In this document: positions 32,488 through 42,112 of the stretch, piece after piece | Position numbering within the stretch: the stretch's first letter is position 1 | Layout: every line of letters begins with the position of its first letter | Notes under the pieces: generated by a model | Told to the model about the DNA's origin: nothing | The model's input: the letters and a program-made list of their open reading frames with translations, nothing else | Databases searched by the model: none | Position numbers and translations under genes: made by a program | Assembly: GCA_963556255.1 (NCBI GenBank) | Contig: OY744605.1 | Span: 37,471,608 to 37,535,607, forward strand | DNA length: 64,000 nucleotides | Source of the DNA: Allolobophora icterica | Lineage: Eukaryota; Annelida; Clitellata; Crassiclitellata; Lumbricidae | Reading direction: 5' to 3'

Positions 32488-32500
32488 GTGTGTGTGTGTG
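32425..32500. repeat. (AT)n then (TG)n microsatellite
   Basis: An AT run is followed by a short TG run, just outside the foldback element. Confidence 0.9.
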
Positions 32501-32841
32501 TCTGTGTGGAGACATTTTCCTTTAGTGTCTTAATCCAGGGTAGACCGTAGGCCTACTCTGGTGGCGAAGAAGTTATAGGCCTAGTGACGAGATGCGAATC
32601 CGCCCTACAGGCCTACTCGTGTGGAGGCCAGATCTGATTTTGTGAAAATAATGTTGAGGTAGAGGATGTGTATGGTGGTGAGGGCGATTCAGTATTTATC
32701 CCATTCACTCACTAATGTTTCCCAATCGTTGTTCAATCAAATAAACTACTGTTCAGTATAGGTTGCCAACAAAAGACTGCAAGATCACTGGCCAATCGCA
32801 TGATGTCCTCAACATCTCATCAATATACATGACCTCAACAT
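32501..32841. other. Unannotated spacer
   Basis: No gene or repeat structure that I can support. Confidence 0.5.
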
Positions 32842-33005
32842 TTGACCAGCTACATGACGTCAGCTGGTCAATTACATCACACTAGCTTATGGTCAACTAC
32901 ATCACGCCACCTTAGGGTCAACTACATTGCGCCAGCTCATGGTCAACTACATTGCGCCAGCTAACGGTCAACTACATCGCGTTAGCGTATGATTAACTAC
33001 ATAGC
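32842..33005. repeat. 25-bp minisatellite, about 6 copies
   Basis: The core GGTCAACTACAT recurs every 25 bp from about 32866 to 33005, with a diverged first unit from about 32842. Variation is concentrated in the second half of the unit (CGCCAGCTNA). Confidence 0.85.
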
Positions 33006-33140
33006 GTGGGGTGAGTGGATATTTGTGGGCTGGGTGGGTGAGTTTGGTAGTGGGTGGTGGTGGGTGGGGTAGGGGTGGTGGAATGGGGTGGGTTTAGGTG
33101 GTGAGGTTTGGGTGGGTGAGTGGGCAGAGTGGGTGTGTAT
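33006..33140. repeat. G/T-rich tract with many GGG runs
   Basis: About 130 bp of GGGTGG-type sequence on the plus strand, with more than four GGG runs at short spacing. Formation of a G-quadruplex is plausible. Confidence 0.7.
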
Positions 33141-33249
33141 TGGCGGACGAACCATGCACATTATGTCAACATCTGGCCAACAACGTGAAATTGATACCAT
33201 TTCGTAATACCATAATCGTAAGGCGCCCTGCGTGGCTGCCGTTTCTACT

Positions 33250-33421
33250 GTATCCCGTCTGTAGGCCTATGTATGTTCACTTTACAGCGCAGTGCGTTTG
33301 CAGGCGCTTAAGTAAAGAAAAAGATTATTATTAATATTATTATTATTATTTTTTTTTTGCCCCGGGGTATCAAGGATCCCCCAGGTAGGTAAAAAAATTG
33401 TCCGGAGACATATATAACATA

Positions 33422-33482
<61 letters not shown>

Positions 33483-33515
33483 ATTATTATTATTATTATT
33501 ATTATTATTTACGGC
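33250..33515 (+). repeat. Retroposon 3' tail followed by (ATT)n microsatellites
   Basis: The phrase ACAGCGCAGTGCGTTTGC near 33282 resembles the tail ACAGCGCTGTGCGTTTGC near 54623 and the reverse-strand copy at 33-110. Two ATT runs (about 33325-33350 and 33424-33510) flank a block with CCCCGGGGTATC. Confidence 0.65.
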
Positions 33516-33537
33516 AAAAGCCACAAAGCAAACCAGA

Positions 33538-34440
33538 TTCGGTATCTTAGGTAAATCAAGTTTAAGGTATTCCTTTCGAAGGCAGTGTTTCTTCTTTGTG
33601 GCTATCTCCTTCTAAGTTTAATGGAGTTCGGTATTTTCAGTAAATGGAGTTTAGAGCAATCCGTTCGAGGGCTATGTTTTTTTTCTTTGTGGCTATCTCC
33701 TTCTAAGTTTAACAGGGTTCGGTAATTTAGGTAAATGGAGTTTAGAGCAAGCCTTTCGAGGGCAATGTTTCTTCTTTGTGGGATTGTGCTATCACCTTCT
33801 ACATTTAACAGGGTTTTGGTATTTTAGGAAAATTATGTTGTTTAGAGTAGGCCTAGGCCTAATCTTTTCGAAGGCTAGGTTTTTTCTTTGTGGCTATCTC
33901 ACTCTAAGTTTAACAGGGTTCGGTAATTTAGGTAAATGGAGTTTAGAGTAATCCTTTCGAGGGCAATGTTTCTTCTTTGTGGCTATCTCCCTCTAAGTTT
34001 AATGTGGGGTTCGGTATTTTAGGTAAATGGAGTTTAGAGTAATCCTTTCGAGGGCAAAATGTTTCTTTTGTGTTGTTTAATAGGTAAATTAAATTTAGGG
34101 TAATCCTTTCGAGGGCAATGTTTCTTCTTTGTGCATGGAACTTTCCTATGTTAAATGAGGTTCGGTTTTTTTAAGTAAATGGAGTTTAGGGTAATCCTTT
34201 CGAAGGCAATGTTTCGCCTTTGTGCATGGATCTCTCCTATGTTAAACGGGGTTCGGTATTTTAAGTGGAATTTTTCTTCTTTGTGGATATCCCCTTCTAT
34301 GTTATATGGGAGTCGGTATCTTGGGTAAATGGAGTATAACGTAATCCTTTGAAAGGCAATGTTTCTTTGTTGCGGCATTTTCTTCGAAGTTAGATGGAGT
34401 TCGGCGTTTGGGGTAAATGGAATTAAGGGAAATTGTCGTG
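33538..34440. repeat. About 91-bp minisatellite, roughly 9-10 diverged copies
   Basis: Units contain GGTAAATGGAGTTTAGAG, then TTTCGAGGGCAATGTTTC, TTCTTTGTGG and GTTCGGTATTTTAGG. Spacing is usually about 91-98 bp, with indels. Divergence rises towards the right end, which abuts the TATG microsatellite at 34458. Confidence 0.8.
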
Positions 34441-34457
34441 GATAATGTTTCTTCTCT

Positions 34458-34542
34458 GTATGTATGTATGTATGTATGTATGTATGTATGTATGTATGTA
34501 TGTATGTATGTATGTATGTATGTATGTATGTATGTATGTATG
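34458..34542. repeat. (TATG)n microsatellite, left part
   Basis: An uninterrupted TGTA/TATG run directly abutting the LTR retrotransposon. The same repeat resumes on the other side at 41993, so the element inserted inside a single microsatellite. Confidence 0.95.
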
Positions 34543-36516
34543 TGTCGCGCCTGCGGGTTCGTCAAGTTTCACGTCACTTCTAGGACCAATTGTCACACCA
34601 CTTCCGGTGCTAATTGTCGCACGTGCAAACTCCAAAGACGACCCGGCGCATCGCTGTGGAGCCCGAAATGTAGGCCAGTCAGAACTATCCACGTCATTGG
34701 CTAGGTTGAGATCAGAGGCGTGTCTTAACTGTGTATTATCATACTTATTTACCAGGCTGGTGGTCGAGTGGATAGGCGCGGCTGCCGGATGGGCAGCAGC
34801 CCCAGCAACATTGCTGGAACCAGGGTTCACTTGTGATTCCACAGCGAATTTACTTACAGATATTGGCTCGAGGCGCTCTAAGCGTGATACCAGTAACTCT
34901 AATATAGCACTCTGTCTCTCCATTGCAACACTCTGTCTTTCCGAGGTTTGCTCATGGCTGACTCTCAGGCTTTCCAGAGCTTGCCCTTGCATCACACTCA
35001 AACCTTCCAAGATGGCACTCTGTCTTTCCAACACAACGCTTTGTCGGTCTAAGGCCTGTTCTACTATCGAGCTAGACCCCGACTGGCGCGATACAGATCT
35101 TTCTGTATCTGTAATTTCCATGTTAATCAATTTGTCACAAGTTTATTATTAATCGAAAATAATACGTACTATCGTACTGACAAACTAAAAAGATTCAACT
35201 GTATATTTATAATCTTATTTCTAAGTTTAACACATTTAGCCTACTATCTTACTTATAGTTTTAATCACTTATAGTCAAGTTAGAGATACAAGCTAATCTA
35301 TGCAAGTTTTAATCCTTATCTTACTTACAATCTAGCAAAATAATTATTCTAGACAAGTTATAATGGTTATCTTACTTATCAGAAACAAGCTAATATTATA
35401 GCCTTCTATTGACTTGGAGTAAAAGGGAATTTATACTAAGAGTTTCCCCGGCTGAAATAAAGATCACCGGCCAACGAATTACAAGGCCGGAAGAACAATT
35501 CAATTTCTCGGCCTACCGTCGATCGATAAGATATTTTATACTCCAGATATCTCCAATATGTGAGAACTTATCTCCTTTGCCAATACGCATAAATCACGAT
35601 CTCCAACAATCGCCAAATTATCAAACTTGTATATATTTCCACAGAGAAGACGAAATATATTCCAGAATTTCCGCTCAGAAATAAATTGAAAACACGATAT
35701 ATCCGACTCCAGAAAAGGCGCACATCAAATTCGGTCAATTTGATAATATATTCCAATTGATATTTCAAACACCAGCCGACCACATCGGCGAAAACTAGCG
35801 TGCCATACACGCTTCTCAAAGGCGTACAAACGCCGAATATCAAGAATTTCCGCGTGCCAACACGCGCTATCCACCGTACGTGCTCCTCCTAGGCAGTCGA
35901 AATACGAGTGTTTTTGAGAAATTCAATGCGAAATCTTATATAGAAAGGCCGTTGCTATGGGCCTCAACCCCTCCGCAATTTGGACGGATGTCACCGAGTT
36001 ATTTTTAGATTCTCCAACTCGACTTGAAAGGACGCCGCTTACAAAATGAACTCACATGAACTGCGCTCGCCTTTCAAGTCAAACCCCCCTCCAATTTCTG
36101 TGTGTCTGGGCTCAAATGCGGGGAGGTCATAATCCTTTGATCGGCCTCGACCGTCTGCCTGACCTACGCCGTCGCGCGGTTGGCCGTGCCGATGTCCCTC
36201 TAACTATCGCTAAGGCGGCATATCGAAATTCCTTAGAACCTACATCTGTGCGCGTTTTACCCGTCGACTCTGTCTCTCTGTATCGCTAGGTCTGTGCGGC
36301 GGTCTCCCTTTGAAGCTACCCTCGGCCGTCGAGCGGTTCACCCCTTAGCAACCTATTATGTGACGTAGGCAAAGCGCGCGAATAACAGACGCGAAGCTAA
36401 TTGAAACGGCAATACGGCTTAGGCGCTATATAATCAAACTGTATTATCAACGGACACAAGGCAATACACACTGGGGCTAAATAATCACCAGTAACGAGGG
36501 TTAGACCATCGTTACA
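34543..36516 (-). repeat. 3' LTR
   Basis: A 1,974-bp copy, the downstream LTR for the minus-strand element. It contains a copy of the first 193 codons of the element's ORF (34543-35121), which then run into the microsatellite and are not a gene. A poly(A) signal AATAAA lies on the minus strand at 35142-35147. Differences from the 5' LTR that I can see are near 34704, 34837, 35310 and 36472. Confidence 0.95.
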
Positions 36517-36537
36517 CTACCCCCCACTTTCTCTTCT
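36517..36537 (-). promoter_or_regulatory. Polypurine tract
   Basis: On the coding strand the sequence AGAAGAGAAAGTGGGGGG followed by TAG directly precedes the 3' LTR (TGTAACG). This is the expected primer for plus-strand DNA synthesis. Confidence 0.9.
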
Positions 36538-36579
36538 TTTAAAAGATCCTCTTCCGTAGGATGAGGAGCTTTTAAAAGA
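36535..36579. repeat. Hairpin next to the polypurine tract
   Basis: Arms of 17 bp (36535-36551 and 36563-36579) around TTTTAAAAG, with one mismatch and an 11-base loop. It overlaps the start of the polypurine tract. Confidence 0.8.
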
Positions 36580-37072
36580 CAACATATAAGGGCTTTTACT
36601 CCAAGCTTAAGAGTCTACAGCACCAATACATTAGCAGGTGCGCGAAGAAAGCCACATGCTGTTAAGCTACTGAGTGCATCTACAGTCCTACTCAGTCATC
36701 AAACATCAATGCTAGCAAAAGATGCGTTAATTCAGCAGTCTCGAACACGCCTATGCAAAGCTTACTATGCAATCAAGACATCATTTTCGAAGCACACAAC
36801 TAAGCTCTAGCACATTTGCAATGTCGGACTTAGGCATCAATGCACAATACACATCTAACGCTAGACAATGCAGGACAAAGCAATCTCTATACCATTCTAC
36901 ACTCTTAAGGCTCGCTATGCAGTAAACCCGTATACTAAACACCTCAGCATCCAAATGCTAGGTATCAATCATAATCAAACATAGTGCCAAGCACAGTCAT
37001 TATCAACTAAAATATATCAACACTGTAAAACATCATCAAACAGAACCTTAACAACCATTAATCCTTAAGCTT
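36580..37072 (-). other. 3' untranslated interior of the LTR element
   Basis: About 490 bp between the hairpin and the ORF stop. No coding frame of note. A pol gene is clearly absent here. Confidence 0.8.
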
Positions 37073-40000
37073 CTAATCTACCTCGGCTTCGAATCCATCA
37101 TACCAGGTCAACCTAATATGTGCCGAGGTCATTCCCAAAAACCATAAAGCTGTCTTCAGGACAAAGGTCATAACCTCTCTGTTCCAATATTCCCATACCA
37201 CAACCACAGTCTCTAAACTTGGTTGACTTCTCTCACTGGACTCCCTATTCGGTTCATCGCCTAAGTAAGCAACATTTGCGCACAAAGAAAGCAACATGAA
37301 TGACATGCAGACTAGACCTTTCCCTTCCTTACGATTCCTCACTCCATCACCCTCAGAGACCTTCCCCTGCCTTACATTTGCAGCAGGAAGAGCTAAGTCC
37401 TGCAGAGACTTATGGATCGGGACGTCCTTAGCGACATCTGTCCACAACAACACAGGAACAATTTCTTCTTCCTCTTCTTCTACCTGTTTCGAAGTCTCTG
37501 TCTCCCGACTGCATCCGTACTCCTCTGGAGAACTTAATCCGGTTTCGTCTTTCAATTCGGTATTTTCCAAAGTCTCTGTCGCTCGAGTGTCAGCAATCTT
37601 CTCTGAAGGGTATAGATCCAATTCCTTCAGAGCGACGCTGGGTCTCCGGTCCGGCAGAATCGCGTGTGCCTCAGCGTCCATCGCACACACATCGGAAACA
37701 GTTGTGTTTCTTGCCAAAGCTATCCTCCTGCAACTCTTCGGAGCGGCGGAATATGTGTGAATTTGGACTGGAAGGACATGTTTGCCAACCGTTACCGTTG
37801 ACTCATTCCTGCTCATGTTCCATATAGCCCCGTGCGTGCGTAGAAAGTCAATACCAAGGATTACGTCACTAACTTGGTCACTAACCAAGTACGTGTGGTC
37901 AAAGGTAAAGTTTTCAGCCTTACAACGCAGAACAGTCCGACCGATCGCCCGGACTGGGGTTCCGTTTACCGCTTCGAGAGGTTGATCCAAAACAGTTATA
38001 TCCTCTGGCCTCACCAACGCTTTCGGTATTAAGGATACTTCGCTTCCTGTGTCAAGGACAGCCCTAACTTGCTTTCCGTATATCTTTAACGACAGCAAGT
38101 AGTGGTATCCATTAACGTAGCGAACAGGAAGGCTTTCAGGTTGCGCTGTCTCGTCGGTAACTTCAGGTTCTGCCGACTGTCGTGTAGGGCAGTAACGTGC
38201 TATATGGTCCAGAGCTTGACATTCATAGCAGCGTCGCTCGTTACCAGGTCTTGACCTGCTATATGTGTCAGTCCATCCTCCGCGATTTCCAGGTGTCCAT
38301 CGTGAGTCCATCCTCTGATAATTGGACGGAGGTTGCGTCGCGTAGAAGTTCGGCTGCTGAGGTCGTTGCTTCATCGCCTTCTCGAGTTGATCTAGGCGTC
38401 GAAAGACAGACTCGTGTATTGACTCAGTTTCTTTCACCGCTTTTATTCTTCCAGGTCGTCGCTCATCAAGTCCCGTACCAACTGTCTCTGCTTTAGAATA
38501 GCCGTCTAAACGCATGGCTATCTTATACGAATCTTCCAGCGAACTTGGTCCTTTTTCTCTAACCTTCAAAGCAAGAGTTCTGTCCGAAAGCGCATCCAGG
38601 AAAGAACGAATCGCTATGCTTTCGCTGTGCACCGAAGATGGACCAGGATACGCCAATGTTAGAAGTCGCCGAATGTCATGAACCAGAGTCCCCATGTCTT
38701 CGCCATCCTTCTGTTTTCTTGTGCTAAGCTGCGTTTGATATAGCGCATCACGATCAGCACCTCCATACCTCGTGCGAAGACGTTGCACCAGGTCGGACCA
38801 CGTGATCAGTTTATCTGCATCCGCTTCCCACAGTAACTGACTCGCCGGTTCAACCAGTGCACACATTAACTGACAACGTTTCTCTTCTTCTGACCATTCG
38901 TTGTACTGTGCACAGAGTGAAAATTTCCTCAGAAATATTTCAACTTCCGATTTACCATTATAAGTCTCCAGTTTAAGCCATTGCTTTGCTTTAGCAGAAC
39001 GCGTTGGCTTCGTTTCTACTACAACAGGTATGCTTGAGCTCACCTTAGTCTCAGCAGTCGCGACATCTACCGGAAGTGCGAAGACGTCATCCGAATTCGT
39101 CTGCGTAGCCACAGTCGTCATCGGCACTTTCACGGTTAAACCGGAAGTCGTCGAAGTCGACATCGAATTAACAGCGACGCGTAACTTTTCATCAGTTACA
39201 AGTTTACTGTCGTCCGCCATCTTGGCATTCGAAAGCATGGCACCTCCTCGATTGAAGCCATACTGTTGAGCGCCCAGGCAAGAGTTTTCCATTGACACTC
39301 CTGCAAACGTCGGTTGTCGGTTGGCGATGTGTTGATCGTTTCTCTCCATCGGTTCAGGCCAGGCGTAATTGACATCTCTGCTTCGGTAAGGCGCCGCAGT
39401 GGTTACAGGTATCCACCACGACGGAGGCAGGTAAGGATAGCCATAGCTCAGGTTAGGATCGAAGCGATCGTAGGTATTCGCAGATGGTGGAAGAGCGAAC
39501 GGAGTTTGACTGCATCTTGGATACGCAGCAGCCAACGCAGGTTGATTGAATTCCATAGGCCGTTCCGCTTGAGTGCTCGTCACCTTTTGCTGCTTTAACT
39601 GTATACCCTGCCCTTGGTCGACGATGCGGTGCGAAGAACGAGGCTTTGACATGGATTGCACCAGGGTGGTGGTTGGTGGCGGAGGTGCCATAGCAAGATT
39701 ACCCCGCTGGTGCCCCTCCCATGGGTCATTAACCTTAGACGGGCCAATTTTATCTTCCCGTCCTTCAAATTCGTACTCCAAGTCGCAATGAGGCTGTAAT
39801 TTCTCTTGTTTCTTATTTACTTTAGGCCAACGAAATTTTATCTCTTCATCTACTTCTACACTACTATATTCATCCGACGCTATATCCTTTTCATCTCCTG
39901 TCTTACTTACAGTTTGCTCTAATCCATCTTCAGCCAAGTCAACGACAGTTCTGGCTCTAGCGCCATACATTTCATTTCCGACACTAGGTGTCGCCACAAC

Positions 40001-40597
40001 CCCGATTCTGGTACCGATTGTCGCGCCTGCGGGTTCGTCAAGTTTCACGTCACTTCTAGGACCAATTGTCACACCACTTCCGGTGCTAATTGTCGCACGT
40101 GCAAACTCCAAAGACGACCCGGCGCATCGCTGTGGAGCCCGAAATGTAGGCCAGTCAGAACTATCCATGTCATTGGCTAGGTTGAGATCAGAGGCGTGTC
40201 TTAACTGTGTATTATCATACTTATTTACCAGGCTGGTGGTCGAGTGGATAGGCGCGGCTGCCGGATGGGCAGCAGCCCCAGCAACATTGCTGGAACCAGG
40301 GTTCACTTGTGACTCCACAGCGAATTTACTTACAGATATTGGCTCGAGGCGCTCTAAGCGTGATACCAGTAACTCTAATATAGCACTCTGTCTCTCCATT
40401 GCAACACTCTGTCTTTCCGAGGTTTGCTCATGGCTGACTCTCAGGCTTTCCAGAGCTTGCCCTTGCATCACACTCAAACCTTCCAAGATGGCACTCTGTC
40501 TTTCCAACACAACGCTTTGTCGGTCTAAGGCCTGTTCTACTATCGAGCTAGACCCCGACTGGCGCGATACAGATCTTTCTGTATCTGTAATTTCCAT
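37073..40597 (-). CDS. Gag-protease polyprotein of the LTR element, starting inside the LTR
   Basis: An intact frame of 1,174 residues from the first ATG (40597; a TTG three codons upstream is less likely). The first 193 codons lie in the 5' LTR. The frame then crosses the LTR edge at 40019. Residues 1-90 are Gln/Ser/Glu-rich with heptad-like leucines, a probable coiled coil (QSAILEGLSVMQGQALESL). A Gag-like region spans about 543-697 (KWLKLETYNGKSEVEIFLRK, later RLRTRYGG). A zinc knuckle of form C-x2-C-x4-H-x4-C is at 790-803 (CYECQALDHIARYC). A retropepsin-type protease follows, with D-T-G-S at 849 (VLDTGSEVSLIPK) and VILGIDFL downstream. The tail after the protease is acidic, with hydrophobic segments at about 1094-1112 and 1140-1155, where pol would be expected. 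Nothing like Y-x-D-D or an integrase core is present. The frame is undamaged, which fits recent activity. Confidence 0.92.
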   Translation of the reverse strand: MEITDTERSVSRQSGSSSIVEQALDRQSVVLERQSAILEGLSVMQGQALESLRVSHEQTSERQSVAMERQSAILELLVSRLERLEPISVSKFAVESQVNPGSSNVAGAAAHPAAAPIHSTTSLVNKYDNTQLRHASDLNLANDMDSSDWPTFRAPQRCAGSSLEFARATISTGSGVTIGPRSDVKLDEPAGATIGTRIGVVATPSVGNEMYGARARTVVDLAEDGLEQTVSKTGDEKDIASDEYSSVEVDEEIKFRWPKVNKKQEKLQPHCDLEYEFEGREDKIGPSKVNDPWEGHQRGNLAMAPPPPTTTLVQSMSKPRSSHRIVDQGQGIQLKQQKVTSTQAERPMEFNQPALAAAYPRCSQTPFALPPSANTYDRFDPNLSYGYPYLPPSWWIPVTTAAPYRSRDVNYAWPEPMERNDQHIANRQPTFAGVSMENSCLGAQQYGFNRGGAMLSNAKMADDSKLVTDEKLRVAVNSMSTSTTSGLTVKVPMTTVATQTNSDDVFALPVDVATAETKVSSSIPVVVETKPTRSAKAKQWLKLETYNGKSEVEIFLRKFSLCAQYNEWSEEEKRCQLMCALVEPASQLLWEADADKLITWSDLVQRLRTRYGGADRDALYQTQLSTRKQKDGEDMGTLVHDIRRLLTLAYPGPSSVHSESIAIRSFLDALSDRTLALKVREKGPSSLEDSYKIAMRLDGYSKAETVGTGLDERRPGRIKAVKETESIHESVFRRLDQLEKAMKQRPQQPNFYATQPPSNYQRMDSRWTPGNRGGWTDTYSRSRPGNERRCYECQALDHIARYCPTRQSAEPEVTDETAQPESLPVRYVNGYHYLLSLKIYGKQVRAVLDTGSEVSLIPKALVRPEDITVLDQPLEAVNGTPVRAIGRTVLRCKAENFTFDHTYLVSDQVSDVILGIDFLRTHGAIWNMSRNESTVTVGKHVLPVQIHTYSAAPKSCRRIALARNTTVSDVCAMDAEAHAILPDRRPSVALKELDLYPSEKIADTRATETLENTELKDETGLSSPEEYGCSRETETSKQVEEEEEEIVPVLLWTDVAKDVPIHKSLQDLALPAANVRQGKVSEGDGVRNRKEGKGLVCMSFMLLSLCANVAYLGDEPNRESSERSQPSLETVVVVWEYWNREVMTFVLKTALWFLGMTSAHIRLTWYDGFEAEVD
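40000..40016 (-). promoter_or_regulatory. Candidate primer-binding site (tRNA-Leu-like)
   Basis: Two bases inside the 5' LTR edge, the coding strand reads CGGTACCAGAATCGGGG. Apart from the first base (C for T), it fits the complement of a tRNA 3' end with acceptor strand TTCTGGT and discriminator A, as in tRNA-Leu(UAA). The site lies within the coding frame. Primer identity is an inference. Confidence 0.5.
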
Positions 40598-41991
40598 GTT
40601 AATCAATTTGTCACAAGTTTATTATTAATCGAAAATAATACGTACTATCGTACTGACAAACTAAAAAGATTCAACTGTATATTTATAATCTTATTTCTAA
40701 GTTTAACACATTTAGCCTACTATCTTACTTATAGTTTTAATCACTTATAGTCAAGTTAGAGATACAAGCTAATCTATGCAAGTTTTAACCCTTATCTTAC
40801 TTACAATCTAGCAAAATAATTATTCTAGACAAGTTATAATGGTTATCTTACTTATCAGAAACAAGCTAATATTATAGCCTTCTATTGACTTGGAGTAAAA
40901 GGGAATTTATACTAAGAGTTTCCCCGGCTGAAATAAAGATCACCGGCCAACGAATTACAAGGCCGGAAGAACAATTCAATTTCTCGGCCTACCGTCGATC
41001 GATAAGATATTTTATACTCCAGATATCTCCAATATGTGAGAACTTATCTCCTTTGCCAATACGCATAAATCACGATCTCCAACAATCGCCAAATTATCAA
41101 ACTTGTATATATTTCCACAGAGAAGACGAAATATATTCCAGAATTTCCGCTCAGAAATAAATTGAAAACACGATATATCCGACTCCAGAAAAGGCGCACA
41201 TCAAATTCGGTCAATTTGATAATATATTCCAATTGATATTTCAAACACCAGCCGACCACATCGGCGAAAACTAGCGTGCCATACACGCTTCTCAAAGGCG
41301 TACAAACGCCGAATATCAAGAATTTCCGCGTGCCAACACGCGCTATCCACCGTACGTGCTCCTCCTAGGCAGTCGAAATACGAGTGTTTTTGAGAAATTC
41401 AATGCGAAATCTTATATAGAAAGGCCGTTGCTATGGGCCTCAACCCCTCCGCAATTTGGACGGATGTCACCGAGTTATTTTTAGATTCTCCAACTCGACT
41501 TGAAAGGACGCCGCTTACAAAATGAACTCACATGAACTGCGCTCGCCTTTCAAGTCAAACCCCCCTCCAATTTCTGTGTGTCTGGGCTCAAATGCGGGGA
41601 GGTCATAATCCTTTGATCGGCCTCGACCGTCTGCCTGACCTACGCCGTCGCGCGGTTGGCCGTGCCGATGTCCCTCTAACTATCGCTAAGGCGGCATATC
41701 GAAATTCCTTAGAACCTACATCTGTGCGCGTTTTACCCGTCGACTCTGTCTCTCTGTATCGCTAGGTCTGTGCGGCGGTCTCCCTTTGAAGCTACCCTCG
41801 GCCGTCGAGCGGTTCACCCCTTAGCAACCTATTATGTGACGTAGGCAAAGCGCGCGAATAACAGACGCGAAGCTAATTGAAACGGCAATACGGCTTAGGC
41901 GCTATATAATCAAACTGTATTATCAACGGACACAAGGCAATACACACTGGCGCTAAATAATCACCAGTAACGAGGGTTAGACCATCGTTAC

Positions 41992-41992
<1 letters not shown>
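40019..41992 (-). repeat. 5' LTR
   Basis: A 1,974-bp upstream LTR of the minus-strand element. It contains a candidate TATA box (41411-41418) and an AATAAA (40618-40623) about 20 bases before the ORF start. It also holds the first 193 codons of the polyprotein. If these signals are used, R ends near the start codon and the coding part is U5. Confidence 0.95.
41411..41418 (-). promoter_or_regulatory. Candidate TATA box of the LTR promoter
   Basis: TATATAAG on the coding strand, about 575 bases into the 5' LTR and about 815 bases before the first ATG. It is the clearest TATA-like match at a reasonable position. Confidence 0.5.
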
Positions 41993-42022
<30 letters not shown>

Positions 42023-42112
42023 TGTATGTATGTATGTATGTATGTATGTATGTATGTATGTATGTATGTATGTATGTGTATATGTATGTATGTATGTATG
42101 CATGTATGTATC
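41993..42112. repeat. (TATG)n microsatellite, right part
   Basis: Continuation of the microsatellite at 34458-34542 on the far side of the LTR element, with a few variant units (TGTGTA, TGCA). Confidence 0.95.

Larger units (their letters stand above)
34543..41992 (-). mobile_element. Complete LTR retrotransposon, gag-pro only, non-autonomous
   Basis: The element is 7,450 bp in minus orientation, with two LTRs of 1,974 bp each (34543-36516 and 40019-41992). LTRs begin TGTAACG and end GCGCGACA on the coding strand. I could see only four single-base differences between them. A polypurine tract borders the 3' LTR and a plausible tRNA-Leu-type primer site borders the 5' LTR. The target duplication is TATG or a multiple of it, hidden in the microsatellite. 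The 3.5-kb interior has a single long frame with Gag, CCHC and protease. No reverse transcriptase, RNase H or integrase is present. The protein features resemble Ty3/gypsy-type Gag-Pro, so mobility probably needs enzymes from a related full element. Confidence 0.93.

Noticed and set aside
32842..33005. CRISPR-like array
   Set aside because: The 25-bp units are directly tandem, with no unique spacers, and the genome is eukaryotic.
34423..35130. 235-residue minus-strand frame similar to the start of the Gag protein
   Set aside because: It is the copy of the first codons carried in the 3' LTR and then reads into the TATG microsatellite. It has no own promoter-to-stop logic as a gene.
36056..36289. 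Small frames repeated at 41532-41765 and the 91-residue frames at 35409 and 40885
   Set aside because: They lie in the LTRs and are repeated only because the LTR is. No domain is visible and the orientation is opposite to the element ORF in most cases.
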